Below are positions 9,929 through 19,730 of a DNA stretch of 64,000 bases, in pieces. Origin of the DNA: Gracilaria gracilis (Eukaryota; Rhodophyta; Florideophyceae; Gracilariales; Gracilariaceae); assembly GCA_030374805.1 (NCBI GenBank), contig JARGSG010000123.1, positions 1-64,000 of the forward strand, written 5' to 3'. The position numbers and the translations under genes were made by a program. Position 1 is the first letter of the stretch. The number at the start of each line of letters is the position of its first letter. The notes beneath the pieces were generated by a model. That model ran no database searches and was not told the DNA's origin. It saw nothing but the letters and a program-made list of their open reading frames with translations.

Positions 9929-11425
9929 ATGCCCTTCATCCTCAGCGCGGCGCCGGCTGCGGCCCGCCGTCAGCGCGGCCCATGCGCGGCGCGCGCGGCG
10001 CGGCCGTCATCGCCGTCGCCTCTACGCGCATCGCCGGGCGCCCCGCTCATCGCGCCACGCACGCGCAGTTCCTTCATCCCGCCGGGCGCGTCGTCGTTTA
10101 TCGCTGCCGCCGCCGCCGCCGCCGCCGCTGGTCGCCACCGGCGGTTGACTGCGCGCACCACCATGCGCAGCAGCATGTGGCGCGCCTCTGACATTGCGCA
10201 CATCTGCGTGGTGGGCGGCGGCAACGCGGCGCAGGTCCTGGCCGCGCTGCTGTCGCACGCGCACGCGACGCGGCGCGATGCGCCGCGCGTGTCGCTACTG
10301 GCGCCGTTCGGCGACGAGAGCGCGCGTCTGTCGGCGGCGGCTGGCGAGGCGGGCGGCATCGGCGTGCAGCAGCCGGACGGGCTTGTGGTGCGCGGCATGC
10401 CGACGCTCATCACGGCGGACGCAGCGGACGCCCTACGCGACGCGCGACTGGTGCTACTGCCGCTGCCCACGTTCGCCATGCCGCCCATGCTGCGGCTGAT
10501 CGCGCCGCACGTGACGGCCGGCGCGTGGGTGGGCGCGCTGCCCGCGCAGGGCGGCTTCCAGTGGATGGCGGCCGACATCCTGCGGCTGCGCGACGCGCGC
10601 GCCGACGTGACGTTATTCGGGCTGGACAAGCTGCCGTTCAACTGCCGCACGCTGCAGTACGGGCGCCTGATCAAGCTGTTCGGCTTCAAGGAGCGGCTGT
10701 CGCTGGCGAGCATCCCCAACCGCGCGGCGCTGGCGCAGCGCATGGCAAGCACGCTGTCGCAGCTGCTGCCGCGCGTGCAGCTGCACGTGGTGCCCAACTT
10801 TCTGGTGCTCACGCTGGCCACCAGCAACCAGTGCATCCACCCGGCGCGCATGTACGCGCTGTTTGCGCGCAGCGCGGAGATCGACCACGTGCCGCTGTTC
10901 TACGAGCACATGGACGAGCCGTCGGCGCGGCTGATAGGGCAGGTGTCGGACGAGATGCTGTGCATTGCGCGCGCAGTGGAGCGCAAGTCGGCGCAGCTCG
11001 GGCTACAGCTGGACCTGTCGCGCGTGCGCTCCATCGCAGACTCCACCACCAGCGCGTACGAGGTGGCGGACACGTCGTCGCTGGCGCGCATCTTCCAGAC
11101 GTGCGCGGGCTTTGCGGGCATTGGCACGCCGCTGAAGAAGGGGCGCGTGCGCGGCGGCGTGCAGATGTACGCGGTGGATTGGAAGTGTCGCTACTTCACG
11201 GAGGACATCCCCGCGCTGTGCGTGCTGCGCGGGCTGGCGGAATTGGTTGACGTGCGCACGCCCACCATCGATATGCTCATCAAGTGGGCGCAGCCGCACA
11301 TGGACGGCGCGTACGCGTTCATCACGGAGCAGAACGTGCTCAATACCGACCGCAAGAAGCTCATGTACACGCCGCAGTACTGGCGTATTGCGGACGCGGA
11401 CGCGCTGGTGCGCTTCCACGCGTGA
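9929..11425 (+). CDS. Octopine/nopaline (opine) dehydrogenase family protein
   Basis: 498 residues. This family reductively condenses an amino acid with a keto acid such as pyruvate, using NAD(P)H. The Rossmann glycine motif VVGGGNAAQ is at about residues 93-101. The C-terminal helical domain has the family hallmarks NQCIHPARMY and YEHMDEPSA (histidines expected at the active site) and FTEDIPALCVLRGLAELV. Residues 1-78 are an Ala/Arg/Pro-rich extension not needed for the domain: either an organelle transit peptide or upstream sequence, since M79 (ATG 10163, ACCACCATG) has a good context and would give a 420-residue enzyme, nearer the usual length. The gene is intronless and about 70% GC or more, unlike the flanking AT-rich DNA. 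Substrates cannot be told from sequence. Confidence 0.85.
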   Translation: MPFILSAAPAAARRQRGPCAARAARPSSPSPLRASPGAPLIAPRTRSSFIPPGASSFIAAAAAAAAAGRHRRLTARTTMRSSMWRASDIAHICVVGGGNAAQVLAALLSHAHATRRDAPRVSLLAPFGDESARLSAAAGEAGGIGVQQPDGLVVRGMPTLITADAADALRDARLVLLPLPTFAMPPMLRLIAPHVTAGAWVGALPAQGGFQWMAADILRLRDARADVTLFGLDKLPFNCRTLQYGRLIKLFGFKERLSLASIPNRAALAQRMASTLSQLLPRVQLHVVPNFLVLTLATSNQCIHPARMYALFARSAEIDHVPLFYEHMDEPSARLIGQVSDEMLCIARAVERKSAQLGLQLDLSRVRSIADSTTSAYEVADTSSLARIFQTCAGFAGIGTPLKKGRVRGGVQMYAVDWKCRYFTEDIPALCVLRGLAELVDVRTPTIDMLIKWAQPHMDGAYAFITEQNVLNTDRKKLMYTPQYWRIADADALVRFHA

Positions 11426-11752
11426 GCGGCTGCGCTTGCACGCGCCAGATACGCCTCAACTACTAACTGTGCGAAAAAGAACTATCAGTTGACGGCGGCG
11501 AGGCGCCGCACGCATTTTGACGTGCGGGGGCGCATGTGCGCAGCGCCTTTGAAGCCAAACGATTGGAGCACGGCAATTTAATGAAGGTCACGTGTTCCGC
11601 TCTTTCCAATCAATTGGCGCTCTCTCTGCTTTACACTCATAATATCTGCACGCCACCCTCACTTTAAAAATAGAGCTTGTAATGGTTGGTGCTCCGCTCT
11701 CCAACAACTACAACAAGTGTGTATCCAATCAAAGCTGTGCCTATATTCCAAA
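11426..11752. other. Spacer between opine-dehydrogenase gene and repeat
   Basis: No gene seen. The ACTAGACC at its end (11753-11760) matches the flank of the second repeat copy near 33.42 kb and marks the edge of the repeat into which piggyBac inserted. Confidence 0.5.
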
Positions 11753-11847
11753 ACTAGACCTTAACCCTTCTGAGACTGAAAAGTTAAGTGTGTTGAAGTA
11801 GACATGACAGATCCATATGATTGGGTTTGAACCGAAACTCTTGGATG

Positions 11848-14223
11848 TCGACCTGCCATGTGTTCGCTTTGCTTATCTCTGTCTCAGAAGACATAAGCAA
11901 GCTAACGCCATTGGCAGTACCTGGATCAGAGGCGATGAGAGCAAATGACTCCGTCTATCGTGGTTTCTGTTGTCTCGTAAGAAGACGTCATTTTCACACC
12001 ACCGCATACAGTGCACAACCCGAATTACGGCAGCAGTGGAACATGCTTCCACAACCAGAATTTGCACATGGAGCTCCAAGCGAAACCAATTCGTACCCGC
12101 CAAAACAGCTGGACCCCTCATCGTCCCTTTCGCTTTGTTACCCTTGCGTTATAGACATCTCAGGACCATCAAAGTCTCCCAGAACCCACATGATTGCAGC
12201 ACCACCTTCTCTTAGTTGCATTCAAAACGGTGAACAAGATGAAGCGCTCCGAAACGCTGCCGAATGCACTCTACAGCGCGCAGGAGAAACCTATTGGGAA
12301 GCTAATGAGGAGGAAGAGTTTATGATGGGGGCTCTGGGAACCGAAGAGAAGAAGTCGTTGGCCAAAAACAATGCGTACTGCGCAAAGTGGGTGTCAGTCA
12401 GTGGCCTTCACTTGGCCAAGCCACACCTCATCAGAAGAACTTACGGTCACAAGAAAGAGATAGGCGTGTTCTACTTGTTTCTGAACTCTTCATTCCTGAA
12501 TTGCATGCGAGCGTGGACGAGCAAAGAACTTATAGAAAGGGGAAGGCGAACCAAATCTCTTCGTATGGACGAATTATTGGCGTACATCGGACTAGAGCTC
12601 GCGACGTCGGTTCATCGCTTGAATAGACTCCATGACTACTGGTGCAATTCTGATCTGCTGGGTGTCCCGTTCTTCAAGAACGTTATGGGACGCGATACAT
12701 TCAAGCACATTCGTAGCGCTTTGCGGACTTACGCTTCTTACGATCCTGATGTAGCTGTACTGGACCCGCTTTGGCACAGTCGCACTATTCTAGAGCACTT
12801 TGTGCGTAACACAGCTACTCTGGCCGTTCCCCTTGGGGTGAGCTCGTTGGATGAGAATACTATCCGCTGCAAGGGCCGCACCGCTGCTAGGTCATATATG
12901 AAGAGCAAACCCGTAAAGTTTGGGATTCGCTTTTACGCAGTGGTAGGCTGGTCTCACGCGTATTTGCATAGTTTGCAAGACAACGGTTCTGGTAATCAAA
13001 CCAGTCAAACCCCTGTGCAAAGATATACCTCTTTGTTTCGAAACCTTCGTGGCGCCGTAGAAAGAAAGGTTGATGGTACATTAGTACCAAAATCAAAACC
13101 GTCGGCACTATGGTGTGCCCAAATGGCACACCAGGTGCAGCTGCATCCAACAGAAGGCTCAGGGAGGCTTATGGTTATGGACAATTTCTACACAAGACCC
13201 GTCCTAGCCAGACAATTGACACGTCTTAGTGACGGGGAGTGTAGGGTCTTGGGTACTGTGCGCTTTACGAACGTGGACGGCTTGAACCGTCCAGCGTTGA
13301 AGGAGGCTATTGAGAGCGTCAAGCATGCGTCAAGGGGAGAATGGCGCCTAGTCCAGGTATTGGAAATGGCTAACGGCACAACTGGTGTTGTAAGAATTGC
13401 ATCTAATGCAGGTTTCATCGTATTCAAGGACAGATCAGTCGTAACATTTTACACAAATGATCTAGCAGATACACCAACTTCCCGGATTCAAATGCCAGAC
13501 GAGCACGCAATAACGTGCGTACACGGCCTTGCACCGCTACAAAGGTGGATCGGAGATGAATCATTGCGAAGGACGACGCTCCAGGTCCCATCAATCATTG
13601 TAGCGTACAACTTGTTCATGAATGGGGTGGACAGATTTGATCAGTTTCGATCGACGTCAGCTACAGAACGAAACGAGAAACGCGTGACGATGAGTATATT
13701 TACCTTCATTCTTGATGCTTGCATCATCAACGCGCATGCTCTCCTCCACGCCATCGCAAAGCCGGGAGAGCCCATTGTCGACATTGGGTTAATGAAGCGG
13801 CGCATAATACAGCAACTTGTGTCGGATCATGTCGAATACAAGCAAACTCGAGCTGCACTAACTCTTATATCTGAGACAGGAAACGGGGCCCATTCAAGTG
13901 AGAGCGATCAACCGATGGCATCTACAGAACATTTTCTGTTAGAAACCGAGGGAAGAAAAAGTGTCCACTGCATGCTGTGCACGTTGTTGTCTCCGAGAGG
14001 ACGCGGTGGTTATACGATGTACTCGTGCACTCACTGCAAACGAGGTTTTCACGTCAACTGCTTCACGCTTTATCACCACGCGGAACACATTCGCCATGCA
14101 CGTCCCGATCTCTATCATGCAATATTATTCGCGAAAACGTCCCTGTCTTCCAAATTCCATCGCAACAGACGCAATACAGTCACAGCCAAACTATCTACAG
14201 CAAAGGTACTGTTCAAGACGTAA
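11848..14223 (+). CDS. piggyBac transposase (DDE_Tnp_1_7)
   Basis: About 791 residues from the first in-frame ATG (11848); the frame is open slightly further upstream but without an ATG. It cuts and pastes the element at TTAA through a hairpin intermediate. Visible hallmarks in order: SLDENTIRCKGR (first catalytic Asp) followed by KPVKFGIRFY, VMDNFYTRPVLA (second Asp), and AYNLFMNGVDRFDQFR (third Asp). The C-terminus carries a cysteine/histidine cluster (CMLCTLL...CTHCKRGFHVNCFTLYHH) matching the family's C-terminal zinc-binding domain, which recognises the ends. No frameshift or internal stop. It ends two bases before the convergent second gene, which belongs to the same element. It looks potentially active. 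Confidence 0.93.
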   Translation, partial: STCHVFALLISVSEDISKLTPLAVPGSEAMRANDSVYRGFCCLVRRRHFHTTAYSAQPELRQQWNMLPQPEFAHGAPSETNSYPPKQLDPSSSLSLCYPCVIDISGPSKSPRTHMIAAPPSLSCIQNGEQDEALRNAAECTLQRAGETYWEANEEEEFMMGALGTEEKKSLAKNNAYCAKWVSVSGLHLAKPHLIRRTYGHKKEIGVFYLFLNSSFLNCMRAWTSKELIERGRRTKSLRMDELLAYIGLELATSVHRLNRLHDYWCNSDLLGVPFFKNVMGRDTFKHIRSALRTYASYDPDVAVLDPLWHSRTILEHFVRNTATLAVPLGVSSLDENTIRCKGRTAARSYMKSKPVKFGIRFYAVVGWSHAYLHSLQDNGSGNQTSQTPVQRYTSLFRNLRGAVERKVDGTLVPKSKPSALWCAQMAHQVQLHPTEGSGRLMVMDNFYTRPVLARQLTRLSDGECRVLGTVRFTNVDGLNRPALKEAIESVKHASRGEWRLVQVLEMANGTTGVVRIASNAGFIVFKDRSVVTFYTNDLADTPTSRIQMPDEHAITCVHGLAPLQRWIGDESLRRTTLQVPSIIVAYNLFMNGVDRFDQFRSTSATERNEKRVTMSIFTFILDACIINAHALLHAIAKPGEPIVDIGLMKRRIIQQLVSDHVEYKQTRAALTLISETGNGAHSSESDQPMASTEHFLLETEGRKSVHCMLCTLLSPRGRGGYTMYSCTHCKRGFHVNCFTLYHHAEHIRHARPDLYHAILFAKTSLSSKFHRNRRNTVTAKLSTAKVLFKT

Positions 14224-14225
14224 AT

Positions 14226-14714
14226 CTACTCTTCCTTGAAGCCCATGTAAGCCCCGCGATTGTCCGGCCATACGCTCCGAATTCCTTCTAGCACACAGTG
14301 TGGTAGCTGAATACGTTTTCCTTTACCTACGAGCCCGTGTCGCTCATATATAAACGCCTTGTACGCCCGTTTTCGCGCTTGGTTATTGTTCTCGTGGTAC
14401 TCCCCGAACCTTGGGTAGTCAACAATAGTTGTATCCACGACAGCAGGTCCCAGTTGCATCCAGTAACACGGCGTGCCGCCGCATTGCCGACAAACCACAT
14501 CTTCATTGTCCATCGTTACCTCTGGGACAAGAGTCAGACGATGAAGCTGTTGCTCATGGCCAGGTAGTGTCACAGGCTTTGATGGTTGAACGTTGACGGA
14601 CGCACTAGGCATTGTACACTGTGCGATTTGTTCACCCGCTCCATTACTGGTACTCTCTGTCTGTGTCAGAGAAGCTCCTGCAGGAATCTGTTCATCTTTG
14701 TTAGCTGTGTCCAT
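14226..14714 (-). CDS. Second gene of the piggyBac element, function unknown
   Basis: 162 residues from the first ATG on the minus strand (the frame is open about 16 codons further up). It is convergent with the transposase and separated by two bases. The N-terminal half is Ser/Thr/Gln-rich and probably disordered. Then CRQCGGTPCYW suggests a small zinc site, and a basic, conserved-looking C-terminus follows (GLVGKGKRIQLPHCV, then IRSVWPDNRGAYMGF). I recall similar small proteins beside piggyBac-type transposases in oomycetes and algae, but that is recollection, not a search. An accessory or DNA-binding role is inferred from position only. Confidence 0.65.
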   Translation of the reverse strand: MDTANKDEQIPAGASLTQTESTSNGAGEQIAQCTMPSASVNVQPSKPVTLPGHEQQLHRLTLVPEVTMDNEDVVCRQCGGTPCYWMQLGPAVVDTTIVDYPRFGEYHENNNQARKRAYKAFIYERHGLVGKGKRIQLPHCVLEGIRSVWPDNRGAYMGFKEE

Positions 14715-14850
14715 GAAGAAATTGAGGGCCTCTGAGATTACGGGAACGGTGGCGTGAAGCAAAGCGTTGTCTTACTCGATGTGGAGGCACGTCAATTGTA
14801 TGCTGTCATTTGGATGTGGCCATGGGCCACTTGTTTAGAATGCACGAACG

Positions 14851-14896
14851 CAGTTGATTGACTCACACTCACACAAGTGTGTATGTCAATCAACTG
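14851..14896. repeat. Subterminal inverted repeat of the piggyBac element
   Basis: Arms CAGTTGATTGAC (14851-14862) and GTCAATCAACTG (14885-14896) enclose a shorter CACAC/GTGTG palindrome. It lies about 100 bp inside the right end, where piggyBac transposases often have subterminal binding sites. Confidence 0.7.
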
Positions 14897-15002
14897 GTAG
14901 TCTGCTCTGAACCACCCACTTCAGTTCTTTTCCTGCAATGTAATTGGTGTTTCTTATGTCTATCCATGTGGACGTAACTTTTTTTAGTCTCAAAAGGGTT
15001 AA

Positions 15003-15460
15003 ACACCCGACAGAATATGGGGTTGACTGGGCGCGTGGGCGCCACAAACGTGACTAAAGCGCAATCATGACGCTTCATAATGTCACCAATCGTGGCTAGC
15101 GTGGGAACGTGTCGACGTTTACAGCGTAAAATGGCGGGCTTTTTCAAACCCACATCAATCGGGCCGCCGTTCCCATGCCGCCGTCCCCAGCATCCCCCGG
15201 CTCCGCCACCGTCGCGTCCACGCATCCCGCCTTCATCTGGCCCCCAGCTCTTCCACCGTTGCCGCCACTGCAGCCACCACCGTTCCCGCCACCGTTCCCG
15301 CCAGTACAGTCGCCTTACCTGTCCCATTAGCCATCATCGCCGCCGCACCTGTCCCATTAGCCATCATTTCCGCCGCAGTACGCAGACTCCACAACCTTCG
15401 CAGCCACTGCAGCACCACCGCTGTACGCGGTCTCCGCTACTGTCCCTTCTCCACTTCCAC
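15003..15460. repeat. 0.5-kb GC-rich repeat, copy 1
   Basis: By eye about 95% identical to the reverse complement of 32943-33422, with one 12-bp unit fewer. It contains a twofold 30-bp tandem (CCTGTCCCATTAGCCATCAT core) and a CCGTTCCCGCCA tandem. Together with ACTAGACC at 11753-11760 it forms one repeat copy split by the piggyBac insertion. No protein is evident; the open frames are compositional. Confidence 0.85.
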
Positions 15461-15463
15461 TGT

Positions 15464-16758
15464 GATTGTAGCCCTCATTGATTCCAGATACAAGAAAAAC
15501 GCATCAAAGATAGAAGTATTTGCTATTATTGGGTCCGTTTTTGGGGCAGGTTTTCCTATTGCGTATTTTGTTTTGGAGCCTCCTCCCTCGGATTTGGACC
15601 CTGGGCAACAAATCAGAGCTTTATACATGTTTCTCACATCGCTGCATGATCGCCTGGAAACGTTGAGGCTTTTTTTTTTCAGCGACAAAGATTAGGCGCA
15701 GCTGCAAGCTATAAGTAATGTGTACAACGTGACTCCGTCGATTTGTATATGGCATATAAAGCGTGCTATTAAGAAAAAATTGGGAACACTTCGAAAGAAG
15801 TTTTGCTTTCACTATTCTCAATCTGAAGAAGGACAATTGTTGCAACTCATAAGTTGACACTATCATTTGCATCCCTTTTTTTATAAGCTGGGCATACATT
15901 CTATTCCAGCAGTTTGCTGGTCTGAAGTGGCCTCCTCCATAACTGGAAAATTAGTCGGGCAACATTTGACACGTTCTAGTCATTCTATCTTTTGGATGGA
16001 ATTACAAGCGTATTTGTTAGAGCAATGTTACTCTCAGGTATGGGGGAGACTTCACTTGCATTTTATACCCATTGCAAAAACAACAATGCTAGTAAAAGCA
16101 CACTGGTCGGTTTAAAGCGATTGTATTTGACCCACTACAACAGGTTGAGAATTAATTTTCTGGTGTACATTCTTGACGTTAAGTTCATCGCATAGTTTGT
16201 ATCTGACTACAAACTGCTTATTACGGGCGATATGTTCCATGTTGGTGGAAGAGTTTTAAGAAGGACTGGAAAGAATCGTCAATAAAAGCTTTGAATAATA
16301 ACTTTGCAACTCATGGAGAGATATGGTACTGTTCCTGTCCCAAAATTATGCAAAGCCACTTCATGTTTTGCAAACATCTCGTACACGAACGTTCAGTGCC
16401 AGAGTACAGAGATATTGAACGATTGAGAAGGCCTCGGTTTTTAAGAATAAGACGAGTTGAATCCGTATACGTTCCCTGGTTTGTAGAGGAATGTCGTGAA
16501 GTTACTGACCCGCCACATATTCAGGCAAATATTGAGGTTGTATATCCTGTCGCAGAAAACAAGAAAGCCATTGCAAGTAACTCAAACACACAATCTCAGC
16601 AGATTGACAGATGCAGAGCCGTTTCAAAATGGATTGAAAAGCATCTCAACGAGCTCAAAACCTCGGAGGCTTTCGAACGTCAGACTAACTACTACTGCGA
16701 TCGTGTTTTTCGGCTTCGTACACAATGTAGTGCAACGCCCTGTTATAGAGGTTTCTAA
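15464..16758 (+). pseudogene. Decayed MULE-type transposase with SWIM zinc finger
   Basis: Discontinuous pieces of a Mutator-like transposase. The first piece (15464-15695) has the MULE core pattern FAIIGSVFGAGFPIAYF and SDKD, followed by an in-frame TAG where the family usually has Trp, then by CIWHIKRAIKKKLG matching the usual C-x-W-H-x-K-R-A-I block. The last piece (16291-16758) carries CSCPKIMQSHFMFCKH, a C-x-C-x10-C-x-H SWIM finger. Stops and frame changes separate the pieces. The N-terminal part is missing, replaced by the GC-rich repeat. Not functional. Confidence 0.7.
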
Positions 16759-17102
16759 CTATTTAGTCATATTCTGACCTGTCGGACGGTTGCCCCAAGT
16801 GGGAGTATATGAATAGTAAGAGCATCTCCAGCGGCAAGAATATCGACAGTAAAATAGTATTTTGGTGGCGCACCAATCTCCACCGGCAAAAATTTGGGAG
16901 CAAATTTTTGAACAGGTTCGGATTTCTGGAGCAAATCGTCTCGATTTGCTCCGGAAGTGTGAACCTGTTCAAATGAGCGAGAGCAACGCACTATCCACGT
17001 TGGTGGTGCTCAATGGCTGCAGAAGGACAACTTTGCCGCCAAAAGAACCGAAACACCGGTTCTTGGAGATACCAGTAGATATCGTAGGCATACACTTCCA
17101 TC

Positions 17103-18053
17103 ATGGAACAACTCTCCTCATCCAATGACTGCCCAGACCTGACGAGCTGTCCCAAGATGGAATCCAAAAAACATACCACCAGAGGCCCGAGCTTCACTCC
17201 ACAGGAAGATGTTGGCATCGCCCGAGCATACATTAAAACATCGGAGGATTCGATACTGGGAACAGACCGCAAGAAGAAATTATTCTTTGACGCCATCACA
17301 AAAGTCTATAACGAGCTTTATAAGCCTGCTAATCGTCCCTCACGCTCTACGGAATCTGTTCGCAACCGTACAAAGCTTTGAACGACAAAGGGCGCTCTGT
17401 TCTCTGGGTGCTTTGTGCGCGTAATTCGTTTAAATCCATCCGGATACAACGAAGAGAACAAATTTCGCATGGCAACCGCGCTGTTTAATGAACTCAAGAT
17501 GAAGAGTCCGAAGGATGATATAGGAGAGCCGTTTAAGTTTAAGAAAGCATGGGAAGTTCTCCGCAACCATCGTAAGTTTTCCATCGACGAGGAAATTACC
17601 TCAACCTCTTCGGAAGCCGATCCCAGCAGCACTTCTAGGCAGCAAACATGCTCGAAACCTGGCACACCTGATCAGATAGAGAAGAAAGATGTCCCGTCGA
17701 GAGAGTTCTCAGAACGTTCACAAGGTAGAAAGGCGGGAAAAATGGAGTTTATTAAACAGAAGCACTATGAAGAGAAGCTGAAAGTTGCTCGCCAGGCATT
17801 ACGCCTGCAGCGCGAACGAGCCTCCGAAATAAAGAGGCAGAACGATATATCGCTGTTCATGATGACTGCTAATAGTAGTCCCGAAGCACAGGAGTTCTTA
17901 AAAATCTCACGGAAGCGCGTTCTCGACGACCTGAAGGCCGACGAAGCAAAGCGTCAAAAGTCGAAGGAAAGCCGTCCTGTTCCCGCTGACACCGCTACCG
18001 AGTCAGCCCCAAAAGCCTCCACTTTGACGGAAACCCCCCAAACCGATGAATAG
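17103..18053 (+). pseudogene. Harbinger Myb/SANT-like DNA-binding protein, one in-frame stop
   Basis: In PIF/Harbinger elements this partner protein binds the transposase and the element ends. Residues about 28-90 have the trihelix-like pattern SFTPQEDVGIARAY, TSEDSILGTDRKKKLFF and RSTESVRNR. The C-terminal half is basic and helical with long charged stretches, like NAM-associated C-terminal domains. One frame covers 17103-18053 but is interrupted by TGA at 17379-17381; the sequence beyond it (SGCFVRVIRLNPSGYNEENKF, shortened here) continues the family pattern in the same frame. So a single nonsense change, a short intron or readthrough may be involved. Confidence 0.75.
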
Positions 18054-18251
18054 CCTCTGTTCGGACCATCTTACTAAGCTGAAATTGCAGTATGACCTCC
18101 AGAAACGCCAAAAAGTCTCACAAGGGAGCGTAGAGCGCCGGTGCGAGCTTGCGAGCGTAGGTGCTCGCGCGACCGCGTGAGAAATGAGGTACTGTAGATA
18201 TAGGTCCCATCGAAATAAAATGGCTACCAAACGCCGATGAGTTCGTGCTGT

Positions 18252-19553
18252 TTATGATCTTCCGAGCAAACCCCATAGGTGTTCCATGACATCGTTTTCT
18301 AATTCACGCTGCCTTGATTCTTGCTTCAGGAACTCACTACTCCTGCAAAGAGCAGCGATTGAGCCTTTCGGAATTGTTGAGTTTTCGCCCTCCTCCCATA
18401 CCGGGACCTCACGATGAACAACTTCCTCGCTTGTCCATTCCGTAGATCTTCCCCACGTCAGTTCCTCAGCGTCCAAGCCTTCTTTTACCATCATATTATG
18501 AAGGATCACACAGCAATACATCACGTTCTTCATAGTGTTCACGTGCCAAAAACGTGAGGGTCTGCGTATGATATGCCAACGTCCTTGAAGCACGCCAAAC
18601 GCTCGCTCGACATCCTTCCGCCTGCCTTCCTGCCTCTTGGCATGATTCTTTTCTTTCTTTGTTACAGGTTCCTGTATAGTATGAATGAAAATGGGGTACC
18701 TAGGATAGACTCCATCGCAAAGAAAATACGGGATTGTTTGGTGCTTGCTGTTCAGATCGTAGGACACCTTTGGTGGAAAGCTTCCGTTCGATATTTTGTT
18801 TAGTAAAGGAGAATTCTCTAAGACGTTTAAGTCGTTTCCACTTCCTGGGGTCCCAAAGAACGCGTGCCAAATCCAAAGCCGGTCGTCCGCGATGGCTTCC
18901 AATGTTACTCCCGGTTTCCTCTCCTTCCCTTGATATTGCCCTCTCCACGCAACTGGACAGTTCTTCCATATCCATTTCGAACAATCAATGCTGCCCATCA
19001 TGCCCGGGAATCCAAGACGTTGTGTGCGTGCCAGCACGTTTTTTAGGTCAGACTCTGTCGGGGTACGGAGGTATTCTTCGCCAAAACCATCAATGACACA
19101 ACTAAAAACCCGTTTGACGCATTCAGAGGCTGTAGATTCTGACATACGAACATACTCGTCAACAGAATCCGCTGCACACCCATAAGCCAGTATGCGCAAT
19201 GAAGCGGTGACTTTTTCTTCCACACTAAACCCACGAAGTCCTGTGCAATCGTTGTGTTGCTGAAAGTAGCGTTTCTTTTCTTTCAACTGGTTGCAGAGGC
19301 GGTGAAAAACAGTACGGGAAACTCGAAACCGCCTACGGAAGTGACCTGAGTGATAGACCGGTGAGCTTGAAAGATAATCATTATGCAACTGTTTGTGGCC
19401 TGTCTCTCGTTGTCGGTCAATGTTACTCTTGCGGCCTTTGGTGGATCCGCCATGTGGCCGTTCGTCTGGTTCGCTCTCTGAGCTGGAGAGCAGGTCATGG
19501 ACGAGCTCTTCTAGAGCTTCATCAAGCTCATCGTTCATGAGCGATGAAGCCAT
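18252..19553 (-). CDS. PIF/Harbinger transposase (DDE_Tnp_4-like)
   Basis: 433 residues from the ATG at 19553 (the frame is open 20 codons further up without an ATG). The three catalytic residues sit in SIDCSKWIWKNCP (Asp), LCDGVYPRYPIFI (Asp) and RKDVERAFGVLQGRW (Glu), the spacing and context of plant-type PIF transposases. The N-terminal part has an acidic Ser-rich stretch and the helical CVKRVF region expected before the core. No internal stop or frameshift. It is convergent with the Myb-like gene, with 198 bp between stops, both inside matched terminal repeats. Confidence 0.92.
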   Translation of the reverse strand: MASSLMNDELDEALEELVHDLLSSSESEPDERPHGGSTKGRKSNIDRQRETGHKQLHNDYLSSSPVYHSGHFRRRFRVSRTVFHRLCNQLKEKKRYFQQHNDCTGLRGFSVEEKVTASLRILAYGCAADSVDEYVRMSESTASECVKRVFSCVIDGFGEEYLRTPTESDLKNVLARTQRLGFPGMMGSIDCSKWIWKNCPVAWRGQYQGKERKPGVTLEAIADDRLWIWHAFFGTPGSGNDLNVLENSPLLNKISNGSFPPKVSYDLNSKHQTIPYFLCDGVYPRYPIFIHTIQEPVTKKEKNHAKRQEGRRKDVERAFGVLQGRWHIIRRPSRFWHVNTMKNVMYCCVILHNMMVKEGLDAEELTWGRSTEWTSEEVVHREVPVWEEGENSTIPKGSIAALCRSSEFLKQESRQRELENDVMEHLWGLLGRS

Positions 19554-19730
19554 GTCTTGCTTGCTTGGCGTATGGACAAGGAAGGCCGTTGGAGAAGTGC
19601 AGTGCTGAAGCAAATGAGCATATCAGCAAAAAATGTTGGCCCAATTACATCGCGACACGTCGGGAACGTTTTGCTGATTTACTGCCGCATTTAGCTGCCC
19701 AGTGGAGATGCTCTAACAACCACTGTAGTA

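Larger units (their letters stand above)
11761..15002. mobile_element. Structurally complete piggyBac-family transposon
   Basis: Both ends lie at TTAA (11761-11764 and 14999-15002), the target duplication of this superfamily. The left end begins CCCTTCTGAGACTGAAAAGT and the right end, complemented, begins CCCTTTTGAGACTAAAAAAA, so the terminal repeats match over at least 12 bp with one mismatch. Inside are an intact transposase (+) and a convergent second gene (-). A paralogous copy of the target without the transposon exists at 33.41 kb. Confidence 0.93.
16820..19713. mobile_element. Complete PIF/Harbinger transposon
   Basis: Terminal inverted repeats GAGCATCTCCA (16820-16830) and TGGAGATGCTC (19703-19713) are flanked by the 3-bp duplication TAA (16817-16819 and 19714-19716), as expected for PIF/Harbinger. 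It contains the two usual genes, a Myb/SANT-like protein (+, broken by one stop) and a DDE transposase (-, intact), arranged convergently. Confidence 0.93.
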
